64,000 bases of DNA from Clostridia bacterium (GTDB taxonomy: Bacteria > Bacillota > Clostridia > CAKSNL01 > HGM11501), in contig CAAFWO010000046.1 of the NCBI GenBank assembly GCA_900766735.1, positions 1 to 64,000 of the forward strand, given 5' to 3'. The notes beneath the pieces are model-generated. The model saw nothing but the letters and a program-made list of their open reading frames with translations. It was not told the DNA's origin and did no database searches. Position 1 is the stretch's first letter, and each line of letters opens with the position of its first letter. This document shows, in pieces, positions 9,039 to 18,452 of this stretch. The translations under genes were made by a program, and so were the position numbers.

Positions 9039-9853
9039 TAAATGCCGCATTGTCTGAGGGTGCAAAGCGCCTTCGCGCCGTTAGCGACGTTCCGCTTTTG
9101 GAATCGCGGATCCTTATGGAAAAAGCGACGGGGCTTGACAGGCTCGGCCTCATAAAAAAAGGCGTTGATGAGCTTGAATGTGATGAAGAAAAACGCTATT
9201 TTCTCCTTTTGGGCGACCGCTTAACCGGGCGGCCTATCGCCTATATCATCGGCCACAAGGAATTTATGGGGCTTGACTTTTTTGTTGATGAAAATGTTTT
9301 GATCCCCCGGCCGGACACGGAAACGCTTGTTCAGGCGGCGCTCGATTCCGGCAAGAAAAGAATACTTGACATAGGCACCGGAAGCGGCGCCATCGCGGTG
9401 AGCCTAGCAAAGCTTGACCCTCTTGCCGAGGTTTCTGCCGTTGACATTAGCCAAAATGCGCTCGCCGTCGCCGAAAAAAATGCGAAAGAAAACGGCGTTT
9501 CGGTTTCGTTCTCGCGCCTTGATATTCTAAACGAAGAAATATCCGGCACATTTAATATGATCGTCTCAAATCCGCCTTATATTAGTGACTTTGTCATACC
9601 GACGCTTGATGAAACAGTGAAAAATTTTGAGCCGCGCCTTGCCTTATCGGGCGGAGAGGACGGACTCATCTTTTACCGCGAGATAACAAAAAAAGCACTC
9701 GGAGCGCTCGACCAAGGCGGACTTTTGATGTTTGAGATCGGCTTTGATCAGGGCGAGGCTGTTTCAGAAATTATGGCCGGAGATTATAAAAACATTAAGA
9801 TAATCAAAGACCTTGCCGGGTGCGACAGAGTCGTCACCGGCGAAAAAAAATAA
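9032..9853 (+). CDS. prmC: Peptide chain release factor N5-glutamine methyltransferase
   Basis: 273 residues, the usual length. PrmC methylates the Gln of the GGQ motif in release factors RF1/RF2 and so supports efficient termination. Visible features are the N-terminal helical domain, the SAM-binding motif DIGTGSGAIAVSLAK (around residue 112), the acidic loop AVDISQNAL, and the glutamine-binding NPPY tetrapeptide in IVSNPPYIS. It overlaps the DUF1385 gene by 7 bp. prfA, its common partner, is not next to it. A terminator overlaps the stop codon. Confidence 0.93.
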   Translation: MVINAALSEGAKRLRAVSDVPLLESRILMEKATGLDRLGLIKKGVDELECDEEKRYFLLLGDRLTGRPIAYIIGHKEFMGLDFFVDENVLIPRPDTETLVQAALDSGKKRILDIGTGSGAIAVSLAKLDPLAEVSAVDISQNALAVAEKNAKENGVSVSFSRLDILNEEISGTFNMIVSNPPYISDFVIPTLDETVKNFEPRLALSGGEDGLIFYREITKKALGALDQGGLLMFEIGFDQGEAVSEIMAGDYKNIKIIKDLAGCDRVVTGEKK

Positions 9854-9872
9854 GAGGCTTGGCCTCTTATTT
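9848..9872. terminator. Bidirectional terminator between prmC and the PHP gene
   Basis: AAATAAGAGGC (9848-9858) pairs with GCCTCTTATTT (9862-9872) over a 3-nt loop, with T-rich sequence following on the plus strand. Both convergent stop codons lie within the stem. Confidence 0.8.
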
Positions 9873-10541
9873 TCTTTTTGCCGTAAAATCGCCGATCTTA
9901 AACTCATAGTCTCCGCTTTTTAACGCGTTTGCAAAATCAAACGAATCGTTTATTTTCTTCTTTGTCGCAGTCAGGCAAAGCCCCTCGTGACCCTGATAGT
10001 GATAGTCCGTTCCGCCGGTCGCTATGAGCTCCTTATGCTCACTTGTGAGCCTTGCTCCGAATCCGACAACCGAAGGCTGGTGTGGATGAAGATTGAAGAC
10101 CTCGATCCCGTCAAGATACGCCGTGTCGACAAGGGTGATGCCCGGCCTGAACGGGTGCGCCTGAACGATGACATTCCGGTCGTTCTTAAAGCCCTCGTAA
10201 AACTCGTAATACGTTCCGTCCAAAAATTCGGCCGCACGGTAAACATCGTCATCGTCGATGCCATAGACAAGATAGTCGTTCACGGTGAACTCGTCGTTCA
10301 CAAAGCGGATTTCCATGCCGAGAGCAACCGTCACGCCGGCCTCTGCGGCATATTTTTTTATATTGTGATAACACTGTAAATATTCGCGCGGTCCGAGTGT
10401 GCCCTTGTAAAAATGGTTCGTTAAAATAATCGTGTCCGTCCCGGTCGGCGCATAAAGCTTGCCGATCTCATCTTCGTGCACATGGCTGCATCCGCTTGCC
10501 GGAAGGACATGTGCGTGTGCTTCTGTCATATATTTTCTCAT
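9867..10541 (-). CDS. PHP-domain phosphoesterase-like protein
   Basis: 224 residues with a histidinol-phosphatase/PHP-like metal-dependent hydrolase layout: HAHVLP near the N-terminus (HxH metal ligands), LGMEIRF (Glu ligand), AHPFRPG, and GTDYHYQGHEG near the C-terminus (Asp and His ligands). The substrate cannot be told from sequence; it is shorter than HisK-type histidinol phosphatases. It sits 6 bp downstream of thiN and is the last gene of the long minus-strand operon, where rpmB often lies in relatives. Confidence 0.75.
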   Translation of the reverse strand: MRKYMTEAHAHVLPASGCSHVHEDEIGKLYAPTGTDTIILTNHFYKGTLGPREYLQCYHNIKKYAAEAGVTVALGMEIRFVNDEFTVNDYLVYGIDDDDVYRAAEFLDGTYYEFYEGFKNDRNVIVQAHPFRPGITLVDTAYLDGIEVFNLHPHQPSVVGFGARLTSEHKELIATGGTDYHYQGHEGLCLTATKKKINDSFDFANALKSGDYEFKIGDFTAKRK

Positions 10542-10547
10542 GTTGTC

Positions 10548-11150
10548 TCAATCCTTCGCCAAAATCATAATAAGCGTTCCTTTTTTTATCCTCACCGTCA
10601 CAGGATCGCTAAGCGCGATGTTGCTGACCGTGAGCGTCGTCCCGATCTCAATATCCCGCTCGAAAAGCGGATATTTAAATCCCGACAGTGTGACGCCCGA
10701 AACGCATGTGCCCGCCGGAATGAAGGAGACAGTTTTTCCCGCAATCCCGTGAAAAACATTTTCGCCCTTTATCGCGCGCATTTTGTTGTGTTCATCGATG
10801 ATCCTGATGTCGATCCCGCGCTCTAAATATTTTTTCATCATAAAAATGTTTGCAAGCGTGTGGTCAAGCCTCGTGCCGGTCGCTCCGTAGATGTCGATCC
10901 TCTTATATCCGCGCGAAACGGCCTCTTCGATTGCGCATTCGGTGTCCGTGAAGTCCTTCTCTGCGTTTAGTAAAACCGTCTCACAGCCGACCTTCGTTTT
11001 GACCGAGTCCATATCTCCGACGAAAAGGTCACATTTTATACCCAGCCTTTCGGCCGTGTCATATCCCCCGTCCGCCGCGATGATACAGTCCGCCCCCGAG
11101 CAGTCCACGCTTTCGACCGTTCCGGCCGCAATGATGAGCGCTTTTTTCAT
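10548..11150 (-). CDS. thiN: Thiamine pyrophosphokinase
   Basis: 200 residues. Transfers pyrophosphate from ATP to thiamine to make thiamine diphosphate. Family motifs: CIIAADGGYDTAERLG, DLFVGDMDSV, DFTDTECAIEEA and GATGTRLDHTLANI, with the conserved Asp residues that bind Mg-ATP and thiamine. The C-terminal beta domain (ISF-like VSFIPAG ... KYPL) is present. It overlaps rpe by 4 bp and follows the classic Firmicutes rsgA-rpe-thiN order. Confidence 0.93.
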   Translation of the reverse strand: MKKALIIAAGTVESVDCSGADCIIAADGGYDTAERLGIKCDLFVGDMDSVKTKVGCETVLLNAEKDFTDTECAIEEAVSRGYKRIDIYGATGTRLDHTLANIFMMKKYLERGIDIRIIDEHNKMRAIKGENVFHGIAGKTVSFIPAGTCVSGVTLSGFKYPLFERDIEIGTTLTVSNIALSDPVTVRIKKGTLIMILAKD

Positions 11151-11791
11151 ATCTCTGAGCGCCTTCTCATATTTTCGATCTCGTCCTTCGCACAGGGCGC
11201 GTTAAACACCGCCGACCCGGCAACGATGACGTTTGCGCCGGCGCGCGTCACAAGGTCAATGTTATCAGAGCTGATGCCACCGTCAACCTCGATGTCGAGC
11301 CCGGGCGCCATTGCTCTTACCTCAGCGACTTTTTTTGTCATCTCTCCGATGAATTTCTGGCCGCCGAAGCCGGGGTTGACCGTCATAACGAGCACCATAT
11401 CCGTCTCGGAAAGCACATATTTTATGGCCGACGGATCCGTTCCCGGGTTTAACGCAACGCCTGCTTTCGCACCGGAGGCCTTAATGCTCTGGAGCGTTCT
11501 GTGAAGGTGATCTGTCGCCTCCGCATGAACGGTGATAATGTCCGCCCCGGCCGCCTTAAAGTCGTTAATATAGCGCTCGGGCGACTTAATCATAAGGTGC
11601 ACGTCAAATAAAAGATTAGTGCAGTGCCTGATCGCCTTGATAACGGGAAGTCCGAACGAAATATTCGGCACGAAAAGCCCGTCCATCACGTCGATATGAA
11701 CCATATCGGCGCCGGCCGCCTCAATTTTTTTGATCTCGCTTTTAAGGTCCGAAAAGTCCGCCGCTAAGATCGACGGTGATATTTTTATCAT
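11147..11791 (-). CDS. rpe: Ribulose-phosphate 3-epimerase
   Basis: 214 residues. Interconverts ribulose 5-phosphate and xylulose 5-phosphate in the pentose phosphate pathway. It is a TIM barrel with SPSILAADF at the N-terminus, HIDVMDGLFVPNISFG (metal His, catalytic Asp), DVHLMI, VNPGFGGQKF and EVDGGI near the C-terminus (second catalytic Asp and phosphate-binding loop). It abuts rsgA (one-base overlap) and overlaps thiN by 4 bp, so translation is probably coupled. Confidence 0.95.
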   Translation of the reverse strand: MIKISPSILAADFSDLKSEIKKIEAAGADMVHIDVMDGLFVPNISFGLPVIKAIRHCTNLLFDVHLMIKSPERYINDFKAAGADIITVHAEATDHLHRTLQSIKASGAKAGVALNPGTDPSAIKYVLSETDMVLVMTVNPGFGGQKFIGEMTKKVAEVRAMAPGLDIEVDGGISSDNIDLVTRAGANVIVAGSAVFNAPCAKDEIENMRRRSEI

Positions 11792-12636
11792 CAGTATTTC
11801 TCCTTTTGGGCTGATATAATTTTTTTATAGCTTTCATAGCGGCTCTGAGCGATCTTTCCCTCGGAAAGCGCTTTTAGTACCGCGCAGTCCGGCTCGGTCA
11901 TATGCGTGCAGTCCGAAAAGCGGCACGCGCCGAATCGCGAAAGCTCCCTGAAACAGTCGCTCACCCTGCCGGTTATCTCCGGCTCATATGAGCTGAAGCC
12001 CGGCGTGTCCAATATCCAGCCGCCGTTTTTTAATGTTAAAAGCTCGATATGCCTTGTGGTGTGCCTTCCGCGCTCCGTCTTTTTGCTGACGGACGAGGTC
12101 AAAAGGCTGTCAAGCCCCGAAATGCGGTTGATAAGAGTCGACTTGCCGACGCCGCTGCACCCGGCAAGCGCCGTGACCTTCCCCTTCGTTATTTCATCGA
12201 AAACCGATTCGTCAAACGCATCATCGCCTGTCACAACCGTTAAAAATCCGGCGTCCTCATAAATTTTCCGGTATTCTCCTGGGTATTTAATGTCGCTCTT
12301 CGTGATACAAATGACCGGTTCAATGCTGCGGTCTATCGCCGCCGCGGTGAGCTTGTCGACCAGATACAAGTCCGGCTTCGGCCTTGCCGAGGCAAACGTT
12401 ATTATAAGCGTGTCGATATTTGCGACGCTCGGGCGCACAAGCTCGTTTTTTCGCTCATATATCTCGTCGATCGCATAAAGCTCGTCGTCGACCTTATTTA
12501 TCTCCACCCGGTCGCCGACAAGCGGCGTCATCATATCCTTTTGGCGGAACTTTCCGCGCACCGAGCACTCGAATTTTTCGCCGTCCGCCATGACGGTGTA
12601 AAGACCGCCGATGCCTTTAGTGATAATCCCTTTCAT
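11791..12636 (-). CDS. rsgA: Ribosome small subunit-dependent GTPase A
   Basis: 281 residues. A circularly permuted GTPase that assists late 30S maturation. An OB-fold (residues ~1-70) precedes the permuted G motifs: TKSD (G4), AGCSGVGKSTLINR (G1/P-loop), GRHTT (G2) and DTPGFSS (G3). The C-terminal zinc domain shows the family Cys-x-His-x-Cys pattern in CRFSDCTHMTEPDCAV. It overlaps the prkC stop by one base, matching the conserved prkC-rsgA-rpe order. Confidence 0.95.
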   Translation of the reverse strand: MKGIITKGIGGLYTVMADGEKFECSVRGKFRQKDMMTPLVGDRVEINKVDDELYAIDEIYERKNELVRPSVANIDTLIITFASARPKPDLYLVDKLTAAAIDRSIEPVICITKSDIKYPGEYRKIYEDAGFLTVVTGDDAFDESVFDEITKGKVTALAGCSGVGKSTLINRISGLDSLLTSSVSKKTERGRHTTRHIELLTLKNGGWILDTPGFSSYEPEITGRVSDCFRELSRFGACRFSDCTHMTEPDCAVLKALSEGKIAQSRYESYKKIISAQKEKY

Positions 12637-14492
12637 CAGTTTGTAACGCTCTTTTCCATCCAGAACACGTCGTCCAAATATATCTCATAGGTCATCTTGC
12701 CTGTCACCTTAACGTCGATTCTCACGGTGTCGCCGGCGTTATGCTGTTTTGAATAAACGCTCTCGCCGTTATCCTTTTTAATGACCTTGACGTTGACAGG
12801 CTCCGTGCCCGATGGCAGGGTGAACATAAGGACAGTACCCGAAGATACCGCCCGGCCGCCGGAAACGGTGAGCGTTATAAGCGTCGACTTATCGCACCTC
12901 GTGCCCTCTTTTACCGACTGCTCGATGACAGAGTCCTTCTCCGCGTCGGACTCCTTTATCTCGGTCTCGATATTAGTAAATCCCGCTTCGCGAAGGGCCG
13001 CCTTCGCGTCCGAAGCACTCTTTCCGACAACAGAGATCATCTTGGGCGAAAGCCCTTCGCCGCCCTTGCTCTTATAAAGCGTTATCTCGTCGTCGTATTT
13101 AACTTCCGTTCCGGGCTCGATGCTCTGTCTTGTGATGAGTCCCTCTTTGTATTTCTCGTTAAGGTCGTCGTCCGTCTCGTCCTCGACAGTGACGATGAGC
13201 CCCATATCCTCAGCCTTTTTCTGTGCCTTTGCCGCCGTTAATCCGACGAAATTTTCATTCTCGAACGATTCTGCGCCGAGTCCAATAACGACCTCAATCT
13301 CCTTAGTTCCGGGAAGCTTCATTCCCTCCTGGGGATCCTGCTCAATGATCTTGTCCTTCTCGTCCATCTCGCCGTACTCTTCCTTGCGGACTCTTATCTT
13401 TATCTCCCCGTCCATCTCCGAGAGCTTCTCATATGCCTGCTCGATGGTGAGCCCCTTGATGTTCGGAACCCTAAGATCGCTCCCCGAGAAGAATATGCCT
13501 TTTATTAAAAATATTGCCGCGATTATCGCCAGCGCCGAGCCGAGCCAGATGAGCCATGAGGCGTTTTTCTTTTCTGCCTTTTCCGCCTTTTTGATCATCG
13601 AATCGTCGACAACGTCGATCTGCCTCGTGGAATAGAATGCCGCGTCCGAATCGGAATCCGAAAGCGTGACCGACGGGTCGGCCAGAACGCGCATAATGTC
13701 AGACTCCATCGCTCCGGCAGAGGGATAGCGCTGAGACTGCTCTTTTCTCATCGCGCGAAGGATTATGTGGCCGACTGCCTCGGGCAGATCGTCCACCAGC
13801 GTGCAGGGGTCTGCCGGCTCTTTCTGAAGGTGCTGCATTGCGACCGCAACCGTCGTGTCCGCGTCAAACGGCACTTTGCCGACCACCATTTCATACATAC
13901 AAACACCGAGCGAATAAATGTCCGACCGCTCGTCCGTGAATCCGCCTCTCGCCTGTTCGGGCGAAAGATAGTGCGCCGAGCCCAGGACTTTAGAGCCGAT
14001 CGTCATCGTCGCCGCGGAGGCCGCGCGCGCAATACCGAAATCCATGACCTTGACCGAGCCGTCCGCCGCCACCATAATGTTGTGCGGCTTGATGTCCCTG
14101 TGAATGACCTTTCTTGCATGCGCATGCGCAAGTGCGGAGCATATCTGCGAGGAATATTTGAGCGCCTTTCGCCATGGAAGGCGGCCGTCTCTCGCGATCA
14201 GCTCCTTTAAGGTGATACCGTCTATGTATTCCATGACGATATAGTGAAGCCCCTCGTGCACGCCGACATCGTAAACGCTCACGATGTTGGGGTGATTAAG
14301 CCCCGCGGAGGCCTTCGCCTCAATGTCAAACCTCTTTATAAATTCCTCGTCCTGCTTAAATTCGGGGCGAAGTACTTTAACGGCGACGGATCTGTTTAAC
14401 ATCGTGTCGTGCGCCTTATACACGATCGCCATGCCGCCCGCGCCGATCTCATTTTCAATGACATATCTGCCGCCAAGTATTATTTCAGACAT
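12636..14492 (-). CDS. prkC: PASTA-domain serine/threonine protein kinase
   Basis: 618 residues from the ATG at 14492. The kinase domain (~7-275) has GAGGMAIVYKA, the VAIK-like VAVKVL lysine, HRDIKPHNIM and DFGIA. A membrane segment lies at about 327-350 (SWLIWLGSALAIIAAIFLIKG), followed by three extracellular PASTA repeats (about 355-560) that in this family sense muropeptides or lipid II. The last ~65 residues form an extra beta-rich domain (TLPSGTEPVNVKV ... FWMEKSV) beyond the PASTA set. An in-frame ATG at 14528 overlaps prpC and was not chosen because family members begin at MSEIILGGRY. It is paired with the phosphatase prpC immediately upstream. Confidence 0.93.
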   Translation of the reverse strand: MSEIILGGRYVIENEIGAGGMAIVYKAHDTMLNRSVAVKVLRPEFKQDEEFIKRFDIEAKASAGLNHPNIVSVYDVGVHEGLHYIVMEYIDGITLKELIARDGRLPWRKALKYSSQICSALAHAHARKVIHRDIKPHNIMVAADGSVKVMDFGIARAASAATMTIGSKVLGSAHYLSPEQARGGFTDERSDIYSLGVCMYEMVVGKVPFDADTTVAVAMQHLQKEPADPCTLVDDLPEAVGHIILRAMRKEQSQRYPSAGAMESDIMRVLADPSVTLSDSDSDAAFYSTRQIDVVDDSMIKKAEKAEKKNASWLIWLGSALAIIAAIFLIKGIFFSGSDLRVPNIKGLTIEQAYEKLSEMDGEIKIRVRKEEYGEMDEKDKIIEQDPQEGMKLPGTKEIEVVIGLGAESFENENFVGLTAAKAQKKAEDMGLIVTVEDETDDDLNEKYKEGLITRQSIEPGTEVKYDDEITLYKSKGGEGLSPKMISVVGKSASDAKAALREAGFTNIETEIKESDAEKDSVIEQSVKEGTRCDKSTLITLTVSGGRAVSSGTVLMFTLPSGTEPVNVKVIKKDNGESVYSKQHNAGDTVRIDVKVTGKMTYEIYLDDVFWMEKSVTN

Positions 14493-14518
14493 ATTCTCTA
14501 CCGTTCCTTTCCAAAGAA

Positions 14519-15217
14519 TTAGCCGCACACGGCGATTATGACCGTGATATTATCCGGCCCGCCGTTTGCGTTTGCCGCGTCGATGAGCTTTTTTGCCGCA
14601 CTCTCCGGGCTCTCGGTCCCGATTATTTTTTTGATCTCGTTCTCGCTCACCGCGTTCGTCAGCCCGTCGGTGCACATTAATAAAATGTCCCCCTCGGATA
14701 CCGACTTTTCATAGTAATCGGTCGTTATTCCGCTCCCGACTCCGACCGCGCGCGTGATCATATTTTTCATCGGATAGTTGTCCGCTTCCTCGCGCGTGAT
14801 CTCGCCTTTTCTTAAAAGCATCTCCACATATGAGTGGTCGACCGTGATCTTCGAAAGCTCGCCGCTATGCAAAAGATAGACCCTGCTGTCGCCGACGTGG
14901 CCGATGTGAATACTCTTTCCGTCGCATATACAAATGTCGGCCGTTGTTCCCATTCCGGAAAACTTGCCCTCTGCCGCTTTATATATCTCTCCGTTTGCAA
15001 AGGCTACCGCGTCCGATATTTCTTCGCGGAAATTTTTCTTCACATTCTTTAGTTTTTCCGATATAATGTCTACCGCCATGCGGCTCGCCACCTCACCGGC
15101 GTTATGGCCGCCCATTCCGTCGGCAACGATGAAAAGCGTGCCGTCGGCATAGAGGCAGTCCTCATTCTTTTCACGCTTTTTCCCTTTGTCGGTCAAATAC
15201 GAAAAATTCATCTTCAT
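14519..15217 (-). CDS. prpC: PP2C-type protein phosphatase (partner of PrkC)
   Basis: 232 residues. Mn-dependent Ser/Thr phosphatase that reverses PrkC phosphorylation. Metal-binding motifs of the PPM family are present: KNEDCL, VADGMGGHNAGEVAS, GHVGDSRVYLL, LMCTDGLTNAV and GGPDNITVII. It is cytoplasmic with no membrane segment. Its start overlaps the rlmN stop by 4 bp, and prkC begins 27 bp after its end. Confidence 0.94.
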   Translation of the reverse strand: MKMNFSYLTDKGKKREKNEDCLYADGTLFIVADGMGGHNAGEVASRMAVDIISEKLKNVKKNFREEISDAVAFANGEIYKAAEGKFSGMGTTADICICDGKSIHIGHVGDSRVYLLHSGELSKITVDHSYVEMLLRKGEITREEADNYPMKNMITRAVGVGSGITTDYYEKSVSEGDILLMCTDGLTNAVSENEIKKIIGTESPESAAKKLIDAANANGGPDNITVIIAVCG

Positions 15218-16224
15218 TCCCCCTTTGCAACGGATTTTTTAAGCTGACCGCACGACGCGCTGATGTCTTTTCCCAGCTCTCTTCTCACCGTCGCGGTCAC
15301 GTTATACCGTGATAATATATTAACAAATTCGCGCTTGTTTGCTCCTCGCTTAAAGTCGCGCCCCGGGACGGGGTTTGCCTCGATCAGGTTCACGTGGCAA
15401 AGCCTCCCCGATAAAAGGCTGCCGAGCTCTTCGGCACATTTTATGCTGTCGTTAACGCCCCTTATTAAGGCATATTCAAATGTTACCCGTCTTCCGGTTT
15501 TTTCTGCGTAATTGTCTGTCAGCTCCAAAAGCTCCTCTATCGTCGCCATCTTTGCCGCCGGCATTATGGTTTTTCTTATCGCATCCGTTGGTGCATGAAG
15601 CGAAAGAGCTAATGTGACGGGAAGATTCTCCTCCGTGAGCCTTTTTATTCCCTCCGGCAGTCCGCAGGTGGAAACCGTGATGTGGCGGATCCCGATGCCC
15701 ATACCGTCCGGATTGTTTAACGCCCTTAATGCCGCGACAAGATTATTGTAGTTATCCATCGGCTCGCCGATTCCCATGACGACGATACTTGATATTCGCT
15801 TGCCCGAGTCATCGGACACGGCCCTGACCTGTCCCTCGATCTCCGAAGGCATCAGGTTTCTTATAAGGCCGTCCATCGTGGAGGCGCAGAACCTGCACCC
15901 CATTCGGCAACCGACCTGAGTCGAAATGCAAATGCTGTAGCCGTGCTCATAGCTCATCAGGACGGTTTCGACGATGTTTCCGTCAGATAATTCGATCAGA
16001 TATTTCACCGTTTCGTCAAGGCTTGAAGCAAATTTTTTATAAACCTTAGGCCATGTGATATTGTATTCATTTTTCATTTTTCCGCGAAGTGCAATAGACT
16101 GATCTGTCATCTTATAAGGGTCCGTCTCTCCGCGCCTTATCCATTTATATATCTGCTTGGCCTTGTAAGGCGGAACGCCGAGGGATTCCTCGATCCCGCC
16201 CGTAGTCATATCCGCAAGGTTCAT
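15214..16224 (-). CDS. rlmN: Dual-specificity RNA methyltransferase (23S A2503 / tRNA A37)
   Basis: 336 residues. Radical-SAM enzyme making 2-methyladenosine. The CxxxCxxC cluster motif is in GCRMGCRFCAS; GIGEPMDN and the C-terminal resolving Cys in SCGQLKK are also visible. The ATG at 16224 was chosen because AGGAAG lies just upstream, at the end of rsmB; the in-frame upstream codon at 16266 would read back into rsmB. It lies between rsmB and prpC as in most Firmicutes. Confidence 0.94.
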   Translation of the reverse strand: MNLADMTTGGIEESLGVPPYKAKQIYKWIRRGETDPYKMTDQSIALRGKMKNEYNITWPKVYKKFASSLDETVKYLIELSDGNIVETVLMSYEHGYSICISTQVGCRMGCRFCASTMDGLIRNLMPSEIEGQVRAVSDDSGKRISSIVVMGIGEPMDNYNNLVAALRALNNPDGMGIGIRHITVSTCGLPEGIKRLTEENLPVTLALSLHAPTDAIRKTIMPAAKMATIEELLELTDNYAEKTGRRVTFEYALIRGVNDSIKCAEELGSLLSGRLCHVNLIEANPVPGRDFKRGANKREFVNILSRYNVTATVRRELGKDISASCGQLKKSVAKGE

Positions 16225-16228
16225 TTTA

Positions 16229-17503
16229 TCACTTCCTGCCCAGTTTGCAAATGAACGCACCGTCAAAATTATCCTCGCCGGGAAGAAAAGTTCTGTAGCC
16301 CTTTTCCGCGCCGGGGAATGCTATCAAGTGAAAATCGCGGTTGCGCTCCAAAAAATATTCGATCACTTCTTCGTTTTCCGCCCTGTCGATACTGCAGGTG
16401 CTATATACCATTATACCGCCTTTTTTCAGGTTTTTCGCCATATTCAAAATGATTTGTTTCTGCAAAAGCGAATGGTCCTCTTTTTCTCTGTTACACTTAA
16501 TGTCCGGCCGCCGCCTTATTATGCCGAGTCCCGAACACGGAACGTCGAGCAGAATTCTTTCCGACTCAATGCCGGAAAGCGGCTCAGACGCGTCGTGCAG
16601 TCCTGTTTTTATTATATTAATGCCGAGCCTTTTTGATGTTTCATTTATGAGCTTTAGCTTGTGCTCGTAAATGTCAAAGGCCCAGACAGTTCCTTCGTTT
16701 TTCATAAGCTGGGCGATGTAGGTCGTCTTCCCTCCCGGTGCGGCGCATGCGTCTATAACCGTCATTCCGGGCGAAAGCTCCATTATCTCGGCCGTCAGGT
16801 TAAAAGGCTCCGCCTGAACCGTGAAAAGGCCCTCCGAAAATCCGGCCAGCTTTTCCGGGCTGATGCCTTTTTTAATGCGGATCATATTGCCCGAGATACT
16901 CTCGGAATATTCCGAAAGCTTTTCATAAAGCTCCTTTGCCGTGATCTTTAAGGTGTTCGCCCTGATAACTGTAGGCGCGCGGCCGTTTCCTTCGGCGAGC
17001 ACTTCCTCTGCCCTGTCCCCGAAATTATCAATGAATCTTTCCACCATCCACTCGGGGTATGAATATTTAACCGAAAGCATTTTAACTTTACCTTCCGGGA
17101 GCGGAATGTCTGACAATGTGACCGACGAGATCTTTCTTAATACCGCGTTCACGAACCCGGAGGACGACCTGTGCCCGTATCTTTTTGCAAGCGTCACGCT
17201 CTCGTTGACAGCCGCGCTCACCGGAATTTTGTCCGTGAAGCAGAGCTGATATACCCCGAGTCTTAAAATGTTCATTATCCACGGCGAGATCTTTTTTAAT
17301 TTCACCGATGAATAAAGGCTTATAATATAGTCAATATAGCCGCGGTTTCGGACAGTGCCCTTAACAAGCTCCGACAAAAACGCCGCGTCGCGCCCGGAAA
17401 AATTCTCTTCACGGCACTTTTTCGTCAAGAGAATGTTCATATATGCTTTTTGTGAGTCGATCTCATGCAAAATCAAAAGTGCGCTCTGCCTCACAGCGTC
17501 CAT
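16229..17503 (-). CDS. rsmB: 16S rRNA (cytosine-967-C5)-methyltransferase
   Basis: 424 residues. An N-terminal NusB-like RNA-binding domain (about 1-135) and a C-terminal SAM methyltransferase. Motifs: DACAAPGGKTTYIAQ (SAM binding), LLDVPCSGLGIIRRRPD (PCS motif with one catalytic Cys) and VYSTCSIDRAENE (second catalytic Cys, TC motif). It sits between fmt and rlmN with an 11-bp gap from fmt. Confidence 0.94.
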   Translation of the reverse strand: MDAVRQSALLILHEIDSQKAYMNILLTKKCREENFSGRDAAFLSELVKGTVRNRGYIDYIISLYSSVKLKKISPWIMNILRLGVYQLCFTDKIPVSAAVNESVTLAKRYGHRSSSGFVNAVLRKISSVTLSDIPLPEGKVKMLSVKYSYPEWMVERFIDNFGDRAEEVLAEGNGRAPTVIRANTLKITAKELYEKLSEYSESISGNMIRIKKGISPEKLAGFSEGLFTVQAEPFNLTAEIMELSPGMTVIDACAAPGGKTTYIAQLMKNEGTVWAFDIYEHKLKLINETSKRLGINIIKTGLHDASEPLSGIESERILLDVPCSGLGIIRRRPDIKCNREKEDHSLLQKQIILNMAKNLKKGGIMVYSTCSIDRAENEEVIEYFLERNRDFHLIAFPGAEKGYRTFLPGEDNFDGAFICKLGRK

Positions 17504-17514
17504 AAAGCTTCTCC

Positions 17515-18438
17515 TTAGTCAAATTTCGTTCCGTTCTCAATTTTGTGCCCTCTCAAATAGTCGGGAGCGGCCATTTCCTTTCCGCCCTCCGCCTGAAGGC
17601 GAAGTATTTTAACAGCTCCGCTGCCGCATGCAACGGTGAGCCCCTCTTTATCCTCCGACAAAACGCAGCCCGGTTCTCCAGTGCCGTCGGCAATTTCCGT
17701 CTTTGTTATCTTCATCTTTTTCCCGCCGATATAGGAATAAGCCGCAGGCCAGGGGTAAGTTCCCCTCACAAGGTCGTGCACCGCCTTTGCGGATTTTGAC
17801 CAGTCGATCTGCCCGGTCTGGGCGGTCAGCATGTGGGTATAGGTCGCCTTTTCGTCGTCCTGCTTTTCGCGCTCCGCCGTCCCGTCGGCAATTTTGGAAA
17901 GCGCCGACAATAAAGCATGACAGCCGACCTTCTCAAGCTTTGAAAAAAGCGATGTCTGGTCGTCGTCGATCGCGATCGGGCACGTTTCTTTTAAGATGAT
18001 GTCGCCCGTGTCAAGGCCTTTATCCATATACATAACGGTAACGCCCGTCTCGCTCTCGCCTTCTATGAGCGCGGTCTGCACGGGTGATGCGCCGCGGTAT
18101 TTGGGAAGGAGCGAACCGTGCACGTTTATGCACCCGTATTTCGGAAATCCCAGCACATATTCGGGCAATATCTTCCCGTATGCGACAACGACGATAATGT
18201 CGGGCCGATGCTCGGACAAAATGCCGGCTATCGCGCCGTCTTTCAGCGTTTCGGGCTGATAGACCGGAATGTTTTCACCGACCGCCAGCTCCTTTACCGG
18301 GGGCGCTGTAAGAATCTTTTTTCTGCCCTTCGGCTTGTCCGGCTGGCTGATGACCGCCGTAACGCTATGCTCCGAACCGATGAGTGCGGCAAGATGCGCC
18401 CTTGCAAAATCGGGCGTTCCCATAAATAAAATCTTCAA
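17515..18438 (-). CDS. fmt: Methionyl-tRNA formyltransferase
   Basis: 307 residues from a TTG start at 18438, chosen because AGGAGG (18448-18453) precedes it by 9 bp and the protein then begins LKILFMGTPDFA as in the family; the ATG at 18456 lies upstream of that site. It formylates initiator Met-tRNA with 10-formyl-THF. Key features: the N-terminal formyltransferase domain with INVHGSLLPKYRGASPVQ (catalytic Asn and His, SLLP loop), TGVTVMYMDKGLDTGDI (catalytic Asp), and a C-terminal OB-like tRNA-binding domain. It pairs with def directly upstream. Confidence 0.94.
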   Translation of the reverse strand: MKILFMGTPDFARAHLAALIGSEHSVTAVISQPDKPKGRKKILTAPPVKELAVGENIPVYQPETLKDGAIAGILSEHRPDIIVVVAYGKILPEYVLGFPKYGCINVHGSLLPKYRGASPVQTALIEGESETGVTVMYMDKGLDTGDIILKETCPIAIDDDQTSLFSKLEKVGCHALLSALSKIADGTAEREKQDDEKATYTHMLTAQTGQIDWSKSAKAVHDLVRGTYPWPAAYSYIGGKKMKITKTEIADGTGEPGCVLSEDKEGLTVACGSGAVKILRLQAEGGKEMAAPDYLRGHKIENGTKFD

Positions 18439-18452
18439 CCGGTGTGCCCTCC